Assembly: GCA_023544525.1 (NCBI GenBank)
Contig: JAMJFU010000019.1
Span: 1 to 33,595 of the forward strand
Source of the DNA: Anaerolineae bacterium
GTDB lineage: Bacteria > Chloroflexota > Anaerolineae > JAAYZQ01
Direction: 5' to 3'
DNA: 33,595 nt
The notes beneath the pieces are model-generated. The model was not told the DNA's origin and did no database searches. It was given only the letters and a program-made list of their open reading frames with translations. Both the position numbers and the translations under genes were made by a program. Positions 29,809 to 33,595 of this stretch are shown piece after piece. Position 1 is the stretch's first letter, and every line of letters begins with the position of its first letter.

Positions 29809-32265
29809 GTGAGCGAGCAGGACCATGCACGTTCCGACGCAAAACAGCCAGTGCCGGCCCCCAGCGTCGAGCAGGAGGCCAGCTTGGACCAAGCTCTGAC
29901 GGCGGACCAACTGCAGGCCGCGCGCCGGGCCTTGCAGGCTGCCGAAGAGCGAGCCCGCCTCATCGGCGACTTTACGCACAACTGGGAATACTGGCTGGAT
30001 GCTGACGGCGACTATCGCTACGTCTCACCAGCCTGCCAGCGGGTTACCGGCTTTACCCCTCTTGAGTTCCAGCAGGACCCCGACCTGTTCCTGCGCATCG
30101 TGCACGCGGAGGACCGCTCTCTCGTGGAAAAGCACCTCAACGAGGACCACCGCCAGGCCCACATGCATGAACTCACCTTTCGCCTGGTGACGCGAAGCAA
30201 CGAGATCCGCTGGATCCGCCACGCCTGCCAGCCAGTATATGCCAGCGATGGGTCATGGCTGGGCTGGCGCGGCAGCAACCTCGACATCACCGACCACATC
30301 CTGTCAGAGCAGGCCCTGAGCGAGGAGCGCGACTTTACGTCGGCCATCCTCAACACCGCTGGCGCGCTGGTCATCGTCCTGGATCGCGACGGGCACATCG
30401 TGCGTTTCAACCAGGCCTGCGAGCGCACAACAGGCTATTCCTTTGAGGAGGTACGAGGACAGTGCTTCTGGGATATCCTTCTCCTGGAGGACGAGATCGG
30501 GCCGGTAAGAAGGGTCTTTGACCGGCTTCGCTCGGGCGGCTTTCCCAACCAACACGAGAATGCCTGGGTCACCAAGGATGGCCGCGTCCGGCAGATCCAG
30601 TGGACCAACAGCGCCATCCATGATAAACGTGGTCAGGTGCAGTACATCATCGGCACGGGGCTGGACGTTACCGAACAGAGACAGGTAGAGCAGGAACGAG
30701 AACGGCTGCTGCACCGTGCCAGGCGGGATCGGGAAGCGATACAGCAACTGGCAGCCAGGTTGGCCCAGGAGCGGGACGTGCTGCAGACCATCATGGAGAA
30801 TACCCACGCCTGCCTGGCCTACCTTGACACGGACTTTCGCTTTTTGACAGTCAACTCCACCTATGCTGAGCAATCGGGGCACACGCCGGAAGAGCTCCTG
30901 GGCAGCCTTCACTTTGAGTTGTTCCCGAACGAGGAGAATCAGGCCATCTTTGAGCGGGTGCGGGACACGGGGCGGCCCGTCAAGTTCCATGCCAAGCCCT
31001 TCGAGTACGTCGACCAACCGGAGCGCGGGGTCACCTATTGGGACTGGTCGTTGGTCCCGGTGAGGGACTCAGCCGGCCAGGTCAAGGGTTTGGTATTCTC
31101 ACTTCTGGACGTTACCCAGGAAGTCCGGGCAGGGCAGGAACGGGAGCAGCTGCTGGAGGAGAATCGCGCCCAACGCGAGTTCCTGGAGCGGTTGCTGGAA
31201 TCGGCTCCGATCGGCGTGGCCATTGTGGTGGGCCCTGAGCACCGCTACGAAATGGTCAACTCCTACTACCAGGCCTTCGCCGGACCGTCGACCGCGCCGA
31301 TGGTCGGCCGCACCCTCGCCGAGGTCTTTCCTGAGGTCGCAGCCAGCGGGGCGACCAAGCTGGTGAACTCGGTGTATCGCACTGGCCGGATCGCCAGTGT
31401 CAGGCAATACCCCGCCTCCGTCAGTCCGGGCAGCGAGGCTCCCTACTGGGACGTGGATCACGTTCCCCTGCTGGGTGCCGACGGAAGTGTGGAGCGGGTC
31501 CTGATCCTGGCTCGTGAGGTTACAGAGCAGGTAGAAGCCCAAAACACATTGCACCAACAAAACCAGGACCTGAAGGCCTTGAGCCAGGAGTTGGACGCGT
31601 ACGCCCACACGGTGGCTCACGACCTGAAACAGCCGTTGACCGCGATTGTGGGCCTGAGCGATCTCCTGCAAGAAGCCCTGGCTGGCCAGGTGGGTGAACG
31701 CACCGAGCGGATCGTCGGGATGATCTCTGACACCGCCTGCAAGATGAGCGACATCGTGCAGGGGCTGCTCCTGTTGGCCAGCGCCCGCCAGCACGAGGTG
31801 GTGCAGCGGCCCCTGGACATGCCTGCTGTGGTGGAGGCGGCCAGGATGCGCCTGGCTCGCGACCTGGAAACCTACGATTGTGAACTGATTGTCCCCGATG
31901 CGTGGCCCCGGGCCATGGGCTATGCACCCTGGGTTGAGAGTGTCTGGACCAATTATATCAGCAACGCCCTCAAGTACGGTGGGCGACCCGCGCGCGTGGA
32001 GCTGGGCGCAGCGGAAGAAGAGGCCGGTACGGTCCGCTTCTGGGTGCGTGACAACGGCGCCGGCCTCACAGCCGAGGAACAAGGTCGGTTGTTCAGCCCC
32101 TTCAGCCAGTTGGAGCGGTCGAGCCAGGCGGGTCATGGGCTGGGGCTGGCCATCGTGCGCCGCATCGTCGGCAAATTGGGCGGCAAAGTAGGCGTGGACA
32201 GCCAGCCAGGCGAGGGCAGCACGTTCTGGTTTACCCTCCCGGCGTGCGATGACCGATGCCAGTGA
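29809..32265 (+). CDS. Soluble histidine kinase with four PAS domains
   Basis: An 818-residue kinase without transmembrane segments. Four PAS units lie at about 45-165, 170-300, 325-450 and 460-590 (each ending in a DIT/DVT-type motif: DITDHIL, DVTEQRQ, DVTQEVR, EVTEQVE). A coiled coil and HisKA follow with H604 in VAHDLKQPL. The ATPase domain has YISNALKYGG, DNGAGL, and GHGLGLAIV. The sequence resembles bacteriophytochrome-like kinases (HDLKQPL) but no GAF/PHY is present. It could phosphorylate the lone receivers in the window; this is inference. GTG start with AAGGAG seven bases upstream. It overlaps the next gene by 10 bp. Confidence 0.9.
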   Translation: MSEQDHARSDAKQPVPAPSVEQEASLDQALTADQLQAARRALQAAEERARLIGDFTHNWEYWLDADGDYRYVSPACQRVTGFTPLEFQQDPDLFLRIVHAEDRSLVEKHLNEDHRQAHMHELTFRLVTRSNEIRWIRHACQPVYASDGSWLGWRGSNLDITDHILSEQALSEERDFTSAILNTAGALVIVLDRDGHIVRFNQACERTTGYSFEEVRGQCFWDILLLEDEIGPVRRVFDRLRSGGFPNQHENAWVTKDGRVRQIQWTNSAIHDKRGQVQYIIGTGLDVTEQRQVEQERERLLHRARRDREAIQQLAARLAQERDVLQTIMENTHACLAYLDTDFRFLTVNSTYAEQSGHTPEELLGSLHFELFPNEENQAIFERVRDTGRPVKFHAKPFEYVDQPERGVTYWDWSLVPVRDSAGQVKGLVFSLLDVTQEVRAGQEREQLLEENRAQREFLERLLESAPIGVAIVVGPEHRYEMVNSYYQAFAGPSTAPMVGRTLAEVFPEVAASGATKLVNSVYRTGRIASVRQYPASVSPGSEAPYWDVDHVPLLGADGSVERVLILAREVTEQVEAQNTLHQQNQDLKALSQELDAYAHTVAHDLKQPLTAIVGLSDLLQEALAGQVGERTERIVGMISDTACKMSDIVQGLLLLASARQHEVVQRPLDMPAVVEAARMRLARDLETYDCELIVPDAWPRAMGYAPWVESVWTNYISNALKYGGRPARVELGAAEEEAGTVRFWVRDNGAGLTAEEQGRLFSPFSQLERSSQAGHGLGLAIVRRIVGKLGGKVGVDSQPGEGSTFWFTLPACDDRCQ

Positions 32266-33182
32266 TCGAACGCGTAGCCATCCTCGGCGCCGGGGCCATG
32301 GGCGCCTACTTTGCCGCCAGATTTTCCTCGGCAGGGGGTTTCTCAACTGCCCTGGTCGCTCGTGGTGAGCGCCACGAGCGGCTCAAACGCGACGGTTTGT
32401 TCGTCAACGGCGAGGCCTACCGCATCCCTGTCGTCCACCCCGACCGCGTCGATGCCCCGACAGACCTGATCCTCGTCGCGCTCAAGGGCTACCAACTCCC
32501 GGGCGCAGCCGGCGACCTGCAGAACCTGGTCGGCGCGTCTACCACCATCCTGTCAGTGATGAATGGCCTCGATAGCGAGGAGATCCTGGCCGGGCTGTAT
32601 GGCAGGGACAAGGTGCTGTACGCCATGTCCCTGGGCATCGACGCCGTCCGAGAGGGCAACCGGATCACCTACACCAAGCCTGGCGTGCATTACTTTGGCG
32701 AGGCCACCAACACCCGGCTCAGCGAGCGGGTCCGGCGGGTGCAGGCTGCCTTCGATCGAGCGGGGATTGCCTGCGAGACTCCGCCTGATATGATCCGCAT
32801 GCTGTGGTGGAAGTTCATGATCAACGTCGGCGTCAATCTGCCCTCCGCCGTGATGCGCGCGACGTACGGTGTTTTTCAGACGTCGCCTGATGCCCAGGCT
32901 CTCATGGAAGCCTTGATGTACGAGGTGATCGCCGTGGCCGAGGCTTCCGGCGTGAACCTGGTCGATCAGGACGTCCGGGACTGGTACCCCGTCCTCCACA
33001 CGCTCTCGCCCGAAGGCAAGACCTCCATGCTGCAGGACATCGAGGCCGGGCGCAAGACCGAGATCGACACCTTTGCCGGCAAAGTGGTGGAACTGGGCCA
33101 GACGCACGGCATCCCTACGCCGGTCAACCAGACCATGCTGCGCCTCATCCGGGTCTTGGAGCGTAACCCCGCCGGATCCTGA
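32256..33182 (+). CDS. Ketopantoate reductase (PanE/ApbA family)
   Basis: A 308-residue NADPH-dependent 2-dehydropantoate 2-reductase-like protein. The N-terminal Rossmann domain has GAGAMGAYFA, VALKGYQ (the Lys of the family's VKxxQ segment), and MNGLDSEE. The C-terminal helical domain has WWKFMINVGVNLPSAV with the likely catalytic K186, and the end motif SMLQDIEAGRKTEID. It would make pantoate for coenzyme A. Many homologues in this family have other substrates, so the exact reaction is less sure than the fold. Its start overlaps the end of the kinase gene; the two are otherwise unrelated. Confidence 0.88.
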   Translation: MPVIERVAILGAGAMGAYFAARFSSAGGFSTALVARGERHERLKRDGLFVNGEAYRIPVVHPDRVDAPTDLILVALKGYQLPGAAGDLQNLVGASTTILSVMNGLDSEEILAGLYGRDKVLYAMSLGIDAVREGNRITYTKPGVHYFGEATNTRLSERVRRVQAAFDRAGIACETPPDMIRMLWWKFMINVGVNLPSAVMRATYGVFQTSPDAQALMEALMYEVIAVAEASGVNLVDQDVRDWYPVLHTLSPEGKTSMLQDIEAGRKTEIDTFAGKVVELGQTHGIPTPVNQTMLRLIRVLERNPAGS

Positions 33183-33189
33183 GCCCGCG

Positions 33190-33488
33190 CCAAGCTGGGG
33201 GATCCCTCCCGGGCGCCCATGATCTGGAATCCCGAGCTCGCTCGGGTCGATGGCTCCATCGTTACCTGGGACCCCAGGGGCAGCTTCCGCCTCGGCCCCA
33301 ACCAGCCCCAGCAAGCTGGGGATTCCTCCAAGCAGCTCATGATCTGGAATCCCGAGCTCGCTCGGGTCGATGGCTCCGTCGTTACCTGAGGCCATAGGGC
33401 CAGCTTCCGCCCCGGCCCAAACCAGCCCCAGCAAGCTGGGGGATCCCTCCGGGCAGCTCGTGATCTGGAATCCCGAGCTCGCTCGGGC
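33190..33488. repeat. Tandem composite palindromic repeat block 4, 120-bp period
   Basis: Three tandem units (the first truncated at its left end) have their type B palindrome CCCGAGCTCGCTCGGG at 33231, 33351 and 33472 (periods 120 and 121 bp). Type A palindromes (CCCCAGCAAGCTGGGG) lie at about 33306 and 33426. Between them are GATGGCTCC-type short palindromes and the run CAGCTTCCGCC. The units are close reverse complements of the composite at about 7120-7290. The block begins directly after the PanE-like gene and stops four bases before a promoter. Confidence 0.9.
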
Positions 33489-33492
33489 GGGC

Positions 33493-33521
33493 TTGCCACT
33501 CTACCCATGTTGCGCTATAAT
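33493..33521 (+). promoter_or_regulatory. Strong promoter at the window end
   Basis: TTGCCA (33493-33498), 17-bp spacer, TATAAT (33516-33521). The gene it drives starts at or beyond the window edge. An ATG at 33576 opens a frame that runs off the end, but too little is visible to call it. Confidence 0.65.
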
Positions 33522-33595
33522 ACGCAAGAACGTTGTCCAGAACCGCATGAAACATACGAAACGACACGTGAGCAGATGATCCACGGAAAAAAGAT

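Noticed and set aside
31099-32346. A 415-codon minus-strand open frame opposite the four-PAS kinase
   Set aside because: It lies opposite the well-conserved kinase domain and looks like a shadow of it.
33541-33595. The first codons of a gene at the window end (ATG at 33576)
   Set aside because: Only six codons are visible and no clear ribosome site; the upstream promoter suggests a gene follows, but it cannot be named.
1-33595. selC tRNA, selA or selB in the window
   Set aside because: Nothing resembling a tRNA-Sec, a selenocysteine synthase or a SelB elongation factor was seen; these would have to be elsewhere in the genome.

Overview
The window is about 33.6 kb of GC-rich bacterial DNA. 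It carries no rRNA or tRNA that I can recognise. The gene content (DUF5667-type ECF sigma/anti-sigma pair, lone E2-like acyltransferase, DinB proteins, B3/4-domain protein, many PAS/GAF kinases and lone receivers) suggests a free-living member of the Chloroflexota, probably Anaerolineae-like. That placement is inference; no marker gene is present to prove it. Genes mostly have good Shine-Dalgarno sites and E. coli-like sigma-70 promoters, several with a TTGACA-like -35 and a 17-bp spacer.

Layout. 1-2842: end of an XdhC/CoxI-type molybdoenzyme maturation gene, a SufU/IscU-like Fe-S scaffold, a DUF1232 membrane protein and a DHH phosphoesterase. 2870-5561 (minus strand): a HicB-like/triple-DinB fusion, a SnoaL-like protein and an ABM-type monooxygenase-like protein. 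5800-7290: a lone E2-like acyltransferase flanked by blocks of a dispersed palindromic repeat. 7391-10195: a B3/4-domain protein, a HEAT-like protein, a receiver-only regulator and a BrnT/antitoxin pair. 10493-12293: an ECF sigma factor and its DUF5667/DUF5666 membrane partner. 12567-15645: a [NiFe]-hydrogenase operon (small subunit, large subunit, HypC) closed by a strong terminator. 15858-28319: a receiver, then a phosphate-type cluster (MshEN-like/USP protein, PstS, PstC, PstA, PstB, a sulfate-binding-protein homologue, a Na/Pi symporter homologue, a double USP protein) followed by a soluble PAS-GAF-PAS histidine kinase, a winged-helix response regulator and a lone receiver. 28379-33182: CsbD, a 54-residue DUF1328 protein, a CBS-pair protein, a four-PAS histidine kinase and a ketopantoate-reductase-like protein. 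The window ends in a tandem block of the same repeat family and a strong promoter.

The standout is the hydrogenase large subunit. Its reading frame is interrupted once, by a TGA at 13848-13850, exactly at the second cysteine of the N-terminal nickel-binding motif (RxCGxC). The frame then continues intact for about 500 codons to a normal C-terminal DPCxxC motif and cleavable tail. A hairpin with a G in the second loop position lies 18-34 nt downstream, as expected for a bacterial SECIS element. Read as selenocysteine, this is a [NiFeSe] enzyme with selenium at the N-terminal, bridging ligand position instead of the familiar C-terminal terminal-ligand position. The partner small subunit also has Asp in place of one proximal-cluster cysteine.

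A second theme is phosphate sensing. Direct repeats resembling a Pho box, with an 11-bp period, precede the extended pst cluster. That cluster lacks phoU, its PstB has an altered Q-loop, and extra binding, symport and signalling genes have been added.
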